DNA from: Zeus faber
Lineage: Eukaryota > Chordata > Actinopteri > Zeiformes > Zeidae
DNA: 64,000 nt
NCBI GenBank assembly: GCA_960531495.1
Contig: OY482849.1
Coordinates: 28,654,999-28,718,998, forward strand
Direction: 5' to 3'
Of this stretch, positions 42,912 through 62,330 are shown piece by piece. How positions within the stretch are numbered: position 1 is the stretch's first letter; every line of letters begins with the position of its first letter. The translations under genes were made by a program, and so were the position numbers. The notes beneath the pieces were generated by a model. That model saw only the letters and a list, made by a program, of their open reading frames with translations, searched no databases and had not been told where the DNA came from.

Positions 42912-45785
42912 AGCGCCGCCCGCGGAGAGGTTCATGTAGGAGGGGTGCGGCTGTGTGCGTGCACTGGTGTGCACGTCGTGGATGTGCGTGTTGTATAGCG
43001 AAGTGGTTTTTGAGACGGAGGATCACATCCGTAGCCATGGCCTTTCTTCGCCTGTCTAAATTTTTAATGGAGCCCAAAGAGACGTGTTTTTGCATGGCAG
43101 AGTTTTGTCCCTATAAGAAAAAGATCCAAATTTCTCCTACGTTTGTTGCGGTTGCGTGTGTGTCGTTCCGCACCTTCACAGAGCAATGATTTGTAAATGT
43201 TTTTTGTAACCCCTTCCCTAGGGCGAGGTCCTGCATCACGTGACCTGACCCGCCGTGTCGGACGGCTGCTTGTCTATTGCATGGACCATAGAGATGACTC
43301 AAAGAATTCAGAAATATCTAGACAGTGTTTATTAACTGGTACTTTGACTATGAGTGTGGAAATAATGAATTAAAAAAAAAAAAAAAAGTATTTTTCTAGT
43401 TTTTCAAATGTTGAGGTGCCATTTCAAGTACTCGCGACAACACACAGCAGACAGGTTTCTCTTCTTCTTTTTGTTCGACAGCTTTTAAAGATGAGCTTCA
43501 TCTCTTGGTGCCAACCACAGGTTTCATGCCGAGACAGTCTGAAATGCATTTTACACTTTGCTGTGCTCTGCTTACACCGTCTTTCTGTACTTCTTTCCTA
43601 TGGAAATAAACCATTCACATTCTCAATTTTCACCAGGTGCAACCGTTTAAAAACAGGTTTTCCGGTCTTTTTGTTGTGCCACTCCTTGGAGTGAAACCAC
43701 ACACTGGAGCCCACGCTCCTTCACAGGAAGTTGTCTCAACATTTTCTTTTTTTTTTTAAGCAACGGGCACCGACGGTGTTTAGATGAAAGATGATCACGT
43801 CACTCCCACTAATCTGACTGAAGAACTTTAACTAGGGCCGTGTGTGATGTGTTATGTTACTTGTATTACTGTACAATCAATTTTGTCAGATAAAAAAAAA
43901 AAAAAAAAAAAAAGTGAGAATTATGTGATGAAATGGATCGATAGGAGTGAGAGCGGGTGTTCTAGTTCTAAATATTTCAATATTGGGGACATTTTGAGAA
44001 AAAGAGGCTGAAAAGGCTGGTGATTTGAATTGCTTCAGTGTGAATATGGAGGTTCTCGTGTACTACTGCATGTTTCCACACATTTACCAAAGTTTGTTTG
44101 GAATAAACAGAATTAGGTTCAACATGTGGTTAATTTCGACTACTATTACAAAGCTTATTACTGTAAAAAAAAAAAAAAAAAATCATTTAGTCTGCAAAAC
44201 TGTTTACAGCTTCATTGCAGAAGGCAGATTTGTGATTTGAAGCGTGGTTGGAAAATGCGTTAAATTGCGTCTTTAATTTGTTTAGATTGATGGCATGCTA
44301 CATGTATAACCGAAGCGGGATCACGCCTGTCTGGGATTTCGTCAGCACTTGCTGCCAGTTGCTATAACAATCAGAAATTGAATTTATAATACTCTTAATG
44401 TGCTAAAAATGTGTGACATAACTGTGTTGTGTCGCTGTTGAGATTAAAAAAAAAAAAATAATTATATATTTTTTCGAGTTCTTGGGGCTCACAGATATGC
44501 AAAGAGCTGGCTCTATGGGCATACGGGATAGTCCAATAATAGTTCACTTTTCATACAAAACACACCAGCTTGGATTGCGCGGTGTCCGAAAACACTGGAC
44601 ATCAGCCCAATTTCGAGAGTGTCAGCACCAGTCTCACGATCAACAGCTGGATGTTTCTATTCGCTGGTCAGGAGTCAGAAAGCCGGGGCCGAGCCTTTAT
44701 TAAAAAGTAATGCAACGAGTCATTTCAACACTGTTTGTTTCAGAGGTGACTTTTTAACGCCAGATATCTGAGTCTGTGATTATTCTGATTGTATTTTTTT
44801 ATAATCTTAACCTTTTCAATGACTTTGACGCAGGCTTTTTGAACCAGATGACTTGGCACGCAGGGTGTAGAGCTAGTACAGTATACACTTACAATAACTG
44901 TTGTGTTTTCGGGGGAGGGGAGGGGGTGTATTTGTGATCGTGCCAATTTTTATGTCAATGCAATGATGTCTTATACACTGTGGACTTGTCCGTAGGGGCT
45001 GGGGCTTATTGCCACAATAATCACAGGGAATTGTATACAATATTGAAATATATCTACGTATGTAATGAAAATCCAATGTCAAGATTCTGAGGACATTAAA
45101 AATCTGTTAATGTCAAGTGTAGCAGACCAGACCTGTAGCTTTTAAATAAACTCCCTCAAACATTTCAGAAACCTTATTGTGAGAAATTCCAATCTTGTCA
45201 TTTCAAATATGAATCTGTATCACACTATAAATATATACTAAAGTGGATAAATGATGTCTGATGATCGCACAGCCTTGTCAGTTTTTAGGTTTTGTTTTTT
45301 TTGGCAGTGGAGTCTTTTAAAGGGTTTTTCTTGGGGAGACTTCACCTCCTCTGATGCTGATTTCCAAAAAGGCTGGTGCCACCACCTCCAGAACCTGGCG
45401 CTGAATCAGACCGGACGAGGGCTCCCACACTGGGCTCAGCCAAACACACTTGTGGGTTTGGCATCAAATTCATTTGAACCTTGTATTCACCGGTGTGTGC
45501 TCCTTGAAATAAACAGGGATGGTTATTTTCTTTTTGTCCTATGTTTGTTTATAACCTTGAGACACATTGCCTTATAGTTTCAACTTCTACTTTCTCATGG
45601 ATAATTAAAGCCTTTTACTTCTGATGGAAATAAGCGAGTCTTTCTCTGCACATGGAGACATTGTTGTGATTGTTTGGCCTCAAATTGTTTCCACGTGTCT
45701 GGGTTTTTTTTCTTTGTCTCTGGGCAAATGAAAGTCTTAGTTCTGATTGTCAATGCATTTGGTAAATGTGACTACTGCGAATAAA
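42912..45785 (+). other. pxn: pxn 3'UTR region with several poly(A) signals
   Basis: AATAAA occurs at 43605-43610, 44102-44107, 45145-45150, 45508-45513 and 45780-45785 after the stop at 42909-42911. The first gives a UTR of about 0.7 kb, the last about 2.9 kb; alternative polyadenylation is plausible. Several A-runs of 12-21 bases (43371, 43892, 44166) lie between. No other gene is seen before the convergent F-box gene. Confidence 0.5.
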
Positions 45786-45995
45786 ATTGCATTTATTTCT
45801 GGCAATGTTTTGTACTTTCTCTTCAACACAGTCTGCCGCAAACATTTTCATAATCTGCTGGGTTAGGCGCTGCCAGAAATATATATTCTTTCACTCGCCC
45901 CCCATTTATTCTCCAATTCACAAACTCCAGCTATTACAACACTCCTTCAGTTTAACTACTGAGATGTTTCACACAATATTAAGTATTTGCATAGA

Positions 45996-46001
45996 TTTAT
46001 T
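45996..46001 (-). terminator. Candidate poly(A) signal of the F-box gene
   Basis: TTTATT on the plus strand reads AATAAA on the minus strand, about 400 bases after the F-box gene stop codon. Other TTTATT copies exist nearby, so the choice is tentative. Confidence 0.35.
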
Positions 46002-46397
46002 CAACTTATAAAACTGCGTGAAATAATGTGCACAGTGCATGAAAATATATAAAAGTGAAAATGACTTCATTGAAATTTACAAGGCTGAGGCTTCCCAAAA
46101 TATTCAAATTCACAATGCTCAGGATTTTCATGGCACTTCACCAATATTACAATGTGCATCTTTTGCAAAGGCCAATTACAGAGAAACAGCGCATATCATT
46201 CATAATTCGAGAACTATTTCTAGAGATTGTAATTGACGGACAAAATACTGCTGGACATTACTTCAACAACTTCAAAAAAATAATCAACTTTAATGGAACT
46301 TAACAACACCAGTATTTAAATAAAATGAATGTTTTGGCAATAAACCAATGTGATGATCCCATCTGGGGTTTAAAATTGGCTATTTTGGTCAAACGGG

Positions 46398-47666
46398 TCA
46401 GTACACTTGATGAAAACAGACCAATGGGTCTCTCCGCAGCGGGGACGTAGCAAGCACACTAATTCGGTAGCCGGAAAGTGTTTGGAGCTGGTCGGTGAGT
46501 TTAGAGAGGCGAGACTCGGGCAAGGATTCAGAATCTATAAGCGTCAGCCATTTCAGATTCTGGCACCGATGAAGGCCGAGGAAGTCTCTCTCTCCCAAGT
46601 CCCCGAAGCGCACTTTGAGGCCTCTGAGCTGAGGGAACAGGTTTGAGATGTGACCCGCGCCGCCGCCTCGAGAAGACGACGGCCACGGATCCAGGTGCAG
46701 GTGTAGCAGTCCTGGGAGCCGCGCCGCGACGGCAGTCACGTCCCTCGGGGAAAAGTGTCCGAGACACAGGGTCAAACGGGTCACCGTGGCTGGAATGTAC
46801 CTGGCGTACTCCCGGGGGGGCGGGCCCCGGGCTACGACCAAGGTTGACAGCCGACGGAGGTCACGTAGCCACGTCCTCAAGAGACGGACGTCATGGGAAC
46901 CGGCGTAGAACACAGCCAGACTTTCCAGGCGGGCGAAGGAACTCATGCAGTCCTTCCACAGCAGGGGGTCCGGACGGACCACGAGCTCCAAACTAGTCAG
47001 GGCCGGGCCGGGCAGAGGGACCGGTTCTCCCAGAGGCTTCTCCGGAAGAGGCCGGCTGTTCGTATGCCACGAAAGGTGCTTCAGCTTTGGCAAACGGGCG
47101 ACAACGGCGCGCGAGGTCTGCACCTGGTAGCGGTGGTTCCCGTTGGGATGATAGACGAGAGACGAGAGACGGGTGAACTGCGATACCACGGCGACGAAGA
47201 CGTCGTCCGACGGGAAGTCAACGCCGCACAGGGTCAAGTGAGTGAGCTGCTCCGGCTGAGCCACCGCCAACGCGGTCAACGCCAGGGGTGACTCTGAGCC
47301 CACGAACAAACGCCTCAACCCGCGGAACTTCCGCAAGTACTCAAGGCATTCTCGCGAGCCGTCGACCACCCTGATCGTGGAGAGAGCTGGAAGTGACACA
47401 GCCAGCTGCTCCCAGTCTTTGGCTTTGGCGCCTTGGACCGCGACGCGCACGGTTCTCCTGCGGCGAAGACTTGCCCAGAACCGAGCGGTGTAGGGGTGTT
47501 GTTTGAACCTCAGGGGCACGGTGAAGTCCCTCCAGAGGCACCCGCGGTCGACGAGCTGACTGAAATACTTGCAGCAAGCGCGAACGTTCAACTTGTCGGC
47601 GGTCGCGAGATACTGAAACACGTGGATCCAGACGTCCGACGGGAGCTGCGCGGCCGGCGCCGCCAT
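46398..47666 (-). CDS. F-box / leucine-rich-repeat protein, intronless
   Basis: Single open exon of 422 codons on the minus strand. The start ATG at 47664-47666 sits in a good context (gcaATGG). Residues about 7-47 form an F-box (LPSDVWIHVFQYL, then RACCKYFSQLVD and LWRDF), which binds SKP1 in SCF ubiquitin ligases. The rest shows repeated leucine-rich units such as LTHLTLCGVDF, LTSLELVVRPD, VTRLTLCLGHF, LLHLHLDPW, LRGLKVRFGD and LKWLTLIDSE, as in the substrate-binding half of FBXL proteins. I cannot assign it to a named FBXL family; the architecture resembles FBXL12 but the sequence is different. It lies tail-to-tail with pxn and head-to-head with rplp0. Lack of introns could reflect an old retrocopy or a naturally single-exon coding gene. 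The intact long frame argues that it is functional. Confidence 0.85.
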   Translation of the reverse strand: MAAPAAQLPSDVWIHVFQYLATADKLNVRACCKYFSQLVDRGCLWRDFTVPLRFKQHPYTARFWASLRRRRTVRVAVQGAKAKDWEQLAVSLPALSTIRVVDGSRECLEYLRKFRGLRRLFVGSESPLALTALAVAQPEQLTHLTLCGVDFPSDDVFVAVVSQFTRLSSLVYHPNGNHRYQVQTSRAVVARLPKLKHLSWHTNSRPLPEKPLGEPVPLPGPALTSLELVVRPDPLLWKDCMSSFARLESLAVFYAGSHDVRLLRTWLRDLRRLSTLVVARGPPPREYARYIPATVTRLTLCLGHFSPRDVTAVAARLPGLLHLHLDPWPSSSRGGGAGHISNLFPQLRGLKVRFGDLGERDFLGLHRCQNLKWLTLIDSESLPESRLSKLTDQLQTLSGYRISVLATSPLRRDPLVCFHQVY

Positions 47667-48250
47667 TGCACCGGGGAGGGGGCGGGCTGGATGCTGCGTT
47701 CAATCCAGGGTCGGACTCGGGGCTCCACGCTTTGCGTTGACTCTGTTCGGGTCTCTTACAGTGAGTGTGTCGGAAAGCGTGCGGTTTTTAACAACGCACG
47801 TGAACATTGCACGAATTAAAAAGTAAATAAAAAATAAATAAATCCATATTTGACTTACAGGCACAACATGTCATTTCTCCCGCTGGGGGATATCGTCATC
47901 AAAACCCAACGAAAAGACGGAGTTTGGTGACAACGTGAAGTAGCGTGGGATCATGGCAGCAGAAAACGGCAATAAATGTCACGCACACGCGTGTTTTATT
48001 ACGTTATCGTCATCTTGTTGGTCGCCGTTACCTTCTCTTCCTTCAATATTATCGGGGAATCCTCCGGGATACGGCCGCAGTTTGCGTTTACTTCCCCCTC
48101 GTGCTTTATCGAGCGCTGTCGTTTCTGGAAAGGCGTCGTCTTTAAGATGATTGACAGACCTCTTCTCCAATCGTGTACGCTGTACCGCCCCCTGCCACAC
48201 CGTGATTGGCTGGGTGATCCGCTATAAATACGACTTGCGTCCGTCATCGG
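47667..48250. promoter_or_regulatory. Shared divergent promoter region (F-box gene / rplp0)
   Basis: Only 584 bases separate the F-box ATG (minus) from the rplp0 transcription start region (plus). On the rplp0 side there is CCAAT at 48167-48171, an inverted CCAAT (ATTGG) at 48205-48209 and a TATA-like ctataaata at 48222-48230. The layout suggests a bidirectional promoter. Confidence 0.6.
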
Positions 48251-48280
48251 CCTCTTTCTTTCACGCGACCCTATCGTGAG
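48251..48280 (+). other. rplp0: rplp0 non-coding exon 1 with 5'TOP tract
   Basis: The pyrimidine tract cctctttctttc at 48251-48262 lies about 25 bases after the TATA-like box, where transcription of ribosomal protein genes starts with a 5'TOP motif that places translation under mTOR/LARP1 control. The exon ends gtgag|gtaggc at 48280. The ATG is in the next exon (48579-48686). Confidence 0.7.
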
Positions 48281-48379
48281 GTAGGCGCTCGGGCGACGGT
48301 GTCGTCGACATTAATACGCTTCTTTGTAAAACCCAAACGCGCAAATGAATATGTTGCTCTTCTTAAATTGTTACTAATG

Positions 48380-48387
48380 TGACGTCA
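48380..48387. promoter_or_regulatory. Consensus CRE (TGACGTCA) in rplp0 intron 1
   Basis: An exact 8-bp palindromic cAMP-response element, about 130 bases after the inferred start site. Site occupancy is inferred only. Confidence 0.5.
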
Positions 48388-48608
48388 CAGAAAACCATAC
48401 CTTACCGTTTAAGTACGTGAGCTATTTTTCACTTTACCCCCGCTGCGGCCTGCTAACGCCATGCTAGCCAGTTAGCATCGACGCCGTGGACACGTGTGAC
48501 TGCAGCCCCCTCTGTGTTGAAGCAGCGTTTCTGTTCCGCCGTAAGACTCATTTTACCTTTTACCCTCCGTCTTTGCAGATACCACCTTGTCTTTAAACCG
48601 CCTGCTAA

Positions 48609-52735
<4,127 letters not shown>

Positions 52736-52768
52736 GCAAACGGATGCACTCATCTCAAAGACTGCCTC

Positions 52769-52774
52769 AATAAA
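52769..52774 (+). terminator. rplp0 polyadenylation signal
   Basis: AATAAA 33 bases after the stop codon, giving the very short 3'UTR usual for ribosomal protein mRNAs. Confidence 0.9.
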
Positions 52775-52799
52775 CATTGTCAAACTTTATTTGTCTGGT

Positions 52800-55700
52800 T
52801 TATTTCTCAAATGTACCTCTGACTATAATAGCTAACTGCTTGCTGCTGAATATCAAAATGTATGACTATTAAAATTTAGGGCTGAGATGAATTACATTGA
52901 AAGTGTTGTGCTAGCACCAGCCACCTGTTGTAACATGTCGTTCAATACATTATAATGGACTGACGGGGATTTTTCCAAAACTAGGTAAAGTTATTCCCTT
53001 GGAGTCCACATTTGTCACGTCGTTTTTTTTTTTTTTTGTTTTTTTTTGGGGTGTCTCACTGACCTGCTTCATGTAGTTTAAGCAACAGAAGGTGCTTTAC
53101 ACCAATTCTACATGGCCTGTTAATACTGTACAATTTCAGAACTGCGGCATTGCATATCTTGCCAAACTGTTGGGTAGCGCGGAAGAATCAACCCTGAAAC
53201 TTGGAAGTACAACGAGTTGCCTGAAAGGATTGAATTGGAATACTGCATGACGATGGCGTTGGTGCCGCAACTAACGAGTGTTCTGCACTGAGAGGAACAG
53301 GGATCATCGGACAGAACCGGTGACTGGGTCAGGACAGTTCTGCCGATGCTCCGTGTCTGTGGTTATGGGACGTATTCTGCATTCGATCGTTGAGGTGGGA
53401 TTCTCAAAGGACGATCCCCCTGACTCGTGCGGTTCTTCCGCGGGGTGGCGCTGTGTCGTGAGGTGGAAGTCCTGTAGCCAGAGAAACGCTGCAAACAAAA
53501 CGTTAATTCCTCGTACGTTGATCATTTCCTGCGTTATAAACTTGTAGTGTGCTACTCCCAGCCTCGGGTGTATGTTAGCGTCGTTATCTAAGAAAAGGTC
53601 GGGTAGCTGCAGTATCATAATGAAAGGCTTCATCCCTCAGTCGTATTTGTTTATATCGGGGTAAGAATTAACATTGACATGGCGCTAGTTTGGTCTGTTT
53701 TGACATCTACCGGGACCCGTAGACGACTGAAAGCTAGGCTAATGGTTTAGCTGCCGGTCCGCGTCATACTCCCCCTCAGCGTGTCAGGCTGTTTTGAGGC
53801 GGCTGCTCAGTTCGGACATTAAGGACCCGTCAAAAGGTATCCGTCATTTTCCTCTGCTGTGTTATTGTTAAGCGTGCGGTAGTTCGCCCGGACCGGAGTG
53901 CCCGGCCGGCTCGGCGCTGTACTTCCGAATAGGGAAACTACAAGCTGAACGCCACCATGATGTCAACCGTCATCCCCGCTGTTCAGTCAATAAGCCACGC
54001 TACTGAGGCCTGAAGCCGATTAAACAAGTCGACTAGCCGGAGTCAGTCACTGTAACTGTGTTTTTATTATCGTTGTTGCATGATTCTTGCAACAGTGATT
54101 GTACAGATCACAACAATGATAGAGGTAGTAACAATAAATATATCAGCAGGCAGAAATACATGGCGCGCAGTTGATTGTGTTAGATACGTATTATGGTTTT
54201 CCGGATTCTGTTCAATGCACAGCACGAGTTACAATTTTCCGATTTTTACGACCAATCAGAAACGAGCCATGGATTTATTTATCGTTGGTTCACGACGTCA
54301 CAAAGTGACTGTTCTCGATGTAACTAATGTTCTTCAAGTTTCGGTGAGTTTGTAAAGTTTGGACAACAACGCGTATGAAATTGTAGCTTGGGAAAATAAC
54401 CGGGAAACGTATTTCTTCATTGGGTTCATCTCCAATAATAATATCAACTGCTTGGAAACATGTTCCATAAACATTCCATCTTGTTGTTTATCATTTCATG
54501 CTTCATCATTATTCCCATCTTCTCAACTTAAATCTGCATGTTCCATATTATCAATGCACATCGATTCATTATTGTTGTTTGTGGTTTTTGGATCTTCTTC
54601 AGTTTTGGAAAGAGTACTATTCCATTCATTGTTCAATTCTACATCCTTTAACCACTTGTTATGTATTCTCAAATACGCCAATGCCGGCTTTCGTCTATTT
54701 TTCGCTATTTGGAACAATAACAAAACAAACTTTGTGATTCATTTTCATAACAATAATAATAAATGCATTTTATTTTATAAATATAATTAGTACATGTTAG
54801 TTTTAATTAGTACTCCCTTCTAGTTCATCTGTTACCAATCTGAAATTGGAATATTCAGTTGAATAGATGACTTGTCTATATTGTAATGCAGACAACATTT
54901 ATGGAACGTAAACATTAATTTGTCATTAGAATTATTATGGAAGAACTTGTAAATACTTAACACTTTCTGTCGTTTCATTTAAATCTGCTAAGTTTAGCTG
55001 TAGGGAACTGTTTCTACACGACGTTTCTTTAAAATCACTGCTTATTTTTTACTTTAAACCAAACCTTGTCACTGTTATAAGTTACCTTGTTGTGTGTAAG
55101 TACATCTGGAGTCTCAGTGACGGCAGGGGACGTTGGGTCGCGTGTGCGTCAACGATGACGTATTCATGCAGGTTTACGTATTTATGGAGATTTACGATAG
55201 TAGTTGAACTTACGTAATTTTAGTGGCTTTTTTTGTGAATTACATTTGAATAACATTTGCATTAAGTTTAGTTTCAATGAAATTGGGCTGGACCAAGGCC
55301 AAAAATGTTATCACAAAAGTTTTTCTTATTTTGATCGATGTAGATAATTATCTCAAAATATATCGAATAATAATAGTAATAATAATGCTCAATTTACAGT
55401 TTTAAGTGTATTCTCCTGGCTTTACCTTAAACACTTAATAAATAAAATATACTGTATATAAACTAAAAAGATAAATAAATAATATCAATATATCAAGGCT
55501 GCAGATATTCCTCTACGATCCCATTCAAATTTGTGTGTTTTATTTTTAATATTAAAATGTATCATTTTTAATGCTCAAATTTTGTAGGGGTGGGGGCTTA
55601 CGCACAGTTTGGCAACTCCGATCAGAGGGATCTTTTCTCCAAAGAAGCAAAGAAAAACTAGATGTATTTAATTTACTCCGTTTCCAACTGCTGCGGAGCA

Positions 55701-57282
55701 GATTGCAGATCGCTCTTGAAAAAAATCCCGCCTGCGTTCTCACGGCCCGCTGGCATATGTCCCACGGCCCAGTGTGGCCCACGAGCCGGTTGTTGGGAAC
55801 CTCTGCACATAAGGACATTCCGTCGATGATGGTCGGGTCTATTTCCCATTTTTTTTCAACACATCAGTGTAATTACTGGACATTCTGGTGAAAGACGCAC
55901 ATTCTCTGTAGACACAGTGAATCGCGGAGGAGAGGGAGACACGCCAGTGCGTCGTGCGTCTCCACCGACGTGGACTTTGCAGTTACCTGAATATTTCTCT
56001 CTAATGTGCGTTCACTGTGCAACAAACTGGATCAACTTATATTGAACTTTATTGCTCATCACATCTGGATTCACAATAATAATGTATTTTATAACCCTAT
56101 AAACTAACTAACGAAAATGTACAAGTGTTTGATCAAAATAGGACTTTCTTCACATTCCAAACAAGGTCAGTTACATTTAGGGCTGTACCCGGAGAGATAG
56201 GCGGCCGCCTAACCTCCCTCCGGTATGGCACAGTGAAGGACTGATCACGGCGCAATTTCCGAACCTGTCTCCCACATGTGTGTGCCAGTGATATGGTGCC
56301 CGCAATCTGCTCGCCAAAACAGAGTGTTTTTATTTAAGATGTAGGTCATTTAATGCCTCTTTATGGAATTAAACGGTGCATAATGGGGACACAATTTTCT
56401 CCTGTGACTCCCTTCTCGATCGCCCCCTCTCCATGCGTAATGCGCAGAAAAGAAAGCCGTGTTTATTCTGCTCTTAATTTGTTTAAGTTTTTCTCTTAAA
56501 AATTAAAGAGGAACCGATAGCGGCTCGATAAGCAGTATCTGTAAGAGTAGTAGTAGTACTGTTAAAATCTTAACGATACCCATCCCCATGGAGCCCCATT
56601 CCTTCGTGCCCTGTACCCGCACTGTTTGAAGTTGTTTAATTTGTAGGAACGGGTGCAGTGATCGCGATCCTTTATATTTATTTAAGACTGATAATTTGTA
56701 AAACAGGCAAGTGTAGCGCAGTGGCGTAAATGGAGACTCTAATACGCATCTGCTCTCCGCTGTGTGTGATCGTTTCCTGTTTCCCCGAATGAAACAAACA
56801 AAAACAGTGTGTTTTTATTATTTTAGCTGTATTTACTTTTTCCTAATTAAACAAAACAAAAAAACAAAACATGCACAACCTGTGTGTGTGCACGCTCCAC
56901 GGAGCCTGCAGCGGGCTCCTGTTGGCGCACGGATGCACAAATTATTTACTTTACCACACGTGGATAATTGCGATCAGACGACAAACAAGGGCAAATTGAA
57001 CCCGACTGAAAGTCCAACGCTGCATGCCAGAGTTGACAACGATCCATGGAGAGCCCGGTGTCCTGGCTATCTCCTCCAGTATATTTTATGAGTGCAGAAG
57101 TTCAGTCATAACGGCCTGGTAGACTGTAGTGCCATCACGTGATCTGTGTATTCCATGCGCATGCACGCAATAATTTATACGTCTGTGTGTGGTGGCGCCA
57201 TCTTGGTGAAGAAGTCATTTTTGATCACAAACTCCATCCGCAAGACTGACCTATCTGGATAAAACTCTCTCCCCTTCGGTGC
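52800..57282. other. Intergenic DNA between rplp0 and repeat array B
   Basis: No supported gene. A moderately GC/CpG-rich stretch at 53740-54010 carries an 18-codon frame in an ideal start context (53957-54013). A 109-codon minus-strand frame spans 53304-53633. From 54.4 to 57.2 kb the DNA is AT-rich with no recognisable coding content. Confidence 0.4.
54080..54350 (+). repeat. Fragment of the TAA-bounded repeat
   Basis: Contains aataaatatatcagcaggca (a variant of the array core) at about 54131, followed by tagatacgtatta and the cacgaCGTCACAAAG block at 54290, in the same order as array units but with the intervening sequence shortened. Confidence 0.6.
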
Positions 57283-57290
57283 TGGACCCC

Positions 57291-57359
<69 letters not shown>

Positions 57360-59115
57360 CAATAATAATAATAATAAATATAGCTGCAGGTAGCAATACA
57401 CGTGGTCCAGTTTAGTCGTGTTAGGTCCATATTACAGTATTCCAGGTTCTGTGAATACAGAACAAGTTACAATCTTTAGAGTTTACATTGAATGCCACAT
57501 CGGCTCCTCTGGTCTGTCATCTATGTAAATACTACGTTAGGTGACCAGGTCTACACAACTCTCCAAATGTAAATGAGCACTAAGAGACGAAGCCTTGACT
57601 TATATGACGTCGGTTCATGATGTCACAGAGCGCCCCGCTCCACAAACTAATCACGCTACGGCAACATTCGTCATCTTCTGGTAAATGTTTTTTTTTGCCA
57701 ATTCCTTCTACAAATGTAGATCGATGTGGATAAAACTTGCACCACAAGATGTTTTGAATGCCCGGTTCCAACGAGAACTCAGTCATGTCGGTGGGTTCAG
57801 CAATTGTCGTGTTTCAGACATTTCTAGCCCGGAAAATGCCAAGAAGATTAATAATAAATATAGCTGCAGGCAGCAATACACGGAGACCAGCTTGTGTGTC
57901 AGATTCGAATGTTGTGTTAGATACGAATTACACTTCTCTGAGTTCCCATTAAACAAAGCATCACTTCATATCGACACAAATTACAAATTTTCAGTTCCCA
58001 TGGAACATAGCATCAGTTTGTGCTGATTTTTGCGCTCATCTTTACATCAGCATTACGTCTAAAACAAGTTACAATTTCCTGAGGTTCCATTGAACGCAGC
58101 ATCGGCTGATGTAGTGACGTGTGTTTTCCAAGTTGTGGTGACACGTAGAATTACTAATAGAAGGATCCACTTGTTGCGTGTTTTAACTTTCTCCTAAAAA
58201 TGAGAAGGTGTCTCTGTGGAAGGAAATCACTCCATGTGGATGTTTCCAACAACACGGTTCCATTCAAATGGATTAAACACTCTTCTTTAACTTTTGGGAC
58301 TAAAATAATACAGACACGATTCAGACACGTTGCTCTGGAGCTGCAAACAAACTCCATGTGTGAGGGCACAAACAGGGAATATGTTTTGGACTGTTTTCAA
58401 CTCCTTCAGTTTGTATGTAGCGACTGGCTACACAGACAAATAATCCTATTATATAATTATGAGCACCGCGTGTCGATTACGCACATTTGAGTATTTTTCG
58501 AGCTTATCGAGCTTGTGCGTCATCACCAGGTGTCATGACATTTCACTGCATATATGTACGACCGTATGTGTATGTATGTGACATAATCTCTTGATCTAGA
58601 TCTTGAACTTGGCTCAAATGCCGCAAAATGAGGGACACGGCACCGGGTTAGATGGAACAGAATGCTTTTATTTACAAAAAGGGCAAAAGAGATAAAATAT
58701 CAATTAAAAAGCCCCGCTGACGATACACACACACACACTCACACACATGGTTTGCAACCACTACAGACCACGTCACACACCTTGCACGATGCAAATGTTC
58801 ACCCAGAGCCACAAGTTGCACATATATAACAAATTGGATGATGATGTCACAAAGCGGCCCGCTCCACAATCTCGTTTCGCTCCACCACCCGACCGGAAGT
58901 TTCACAACGTTGCCCTTTCGGCGAAGCACGAACGTTCCACAACTTCCGGTAGATTCCCCCCCCCCACCAATTCCTGCTCCAAATGTAGATCGATATGGAT
59001 CAAACTCATCCCGGTTCTAACGAGACCTCAACCATGTCCGTGGGTTCAGTGATTGTCATGGTCTAGACACTTTTAGCCCAAAAAATGCCAAGGAGAAAAA
59101 ATAAAATAATAATAA
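57283..59115 (+). repeat. TAA-bounded repeat, head-to-tail array B
   Basis: Starts ctggacccc followed by about 75 bases of TAA units (57291-57376). Core copies AATATAGCTGCAGG begin at about 57376 and 57856, and the array closes with another TAA run near 59107. The TGTCACA block recurs at 57620 and 58847 and the cggttc.aacgaga block at 57762 and 59010. The second unit also shares with array A a block beginning aacagaatgc (58648 here, 16122 there). A separate short repeat (58461-58615) is inserted in it. Confidence 0.75.
58461..58615 (+). repeat. Dispersed repeat tail, copy 2 (inside array B)
   Basis: Counterpart of 3426-3585; see that entry for the shared blocks. Its position inside a unit of array B shows it inserted after that unit was in place. 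Confidence 0.6.
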
Positions 59116-59373
59116 TAATAATTAATAAAGTGCTGGACCCATAATAATAGTAATATATATGAGAATATGTCAGGGACTGCTTCCTTGGAACAAATGAGAT
59201 GGACTAACATACTGGTCACATAGTAGTTATTCCTGCATGGGGTGTTCATACAGCAGAGCTTTTGAAACTACACATCTCCCGCTGGATACTTTCGCTCCTG
59301 ATCAACATAAAAGAAAAGACGTTTTCATTTCACAATGAATATAAAAGGTGTAAATGTGGCAAAGCCTTGAAGG

Positions 59374-61990
<2,617 letters not shown>

Positions 61991-62330
61991 AAGATGACAG
62001 GTGAGGAACCTAATGGCTGTCTACTGCACACAGCAAACACTTCAGCTGAGAGTTTAAAATGGATGACCTTCAACCTTTCCTTTGGGGGAGAGGGGGGGGG
62101 TGCATTCCTGCATTAAGAAGTAATGACACGAGACCTGCTTTCTCCGTCTGTTTATTACAGAAAATGTAACGCTTTCCCACCTTCCACCATGCATCCTTAA
62201 AACAGTCACCAGGGTGTGATAATAATAATAATGACCCTTGTAAAATGAAGGGCCACTGCAAAGCAGATCTGAAAAAACAATCACTGTTGTTACAGTTCAT
62301 CTAAAATCTGGCATCAAAGTCCTTGACCGG

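Noticed and set aside
46407-47291. Several plus-strand open frames opposite the F-box gene
   Set aside because: They are GC-rich shadows of the 422-codon minus-strand gene, which has domain support.
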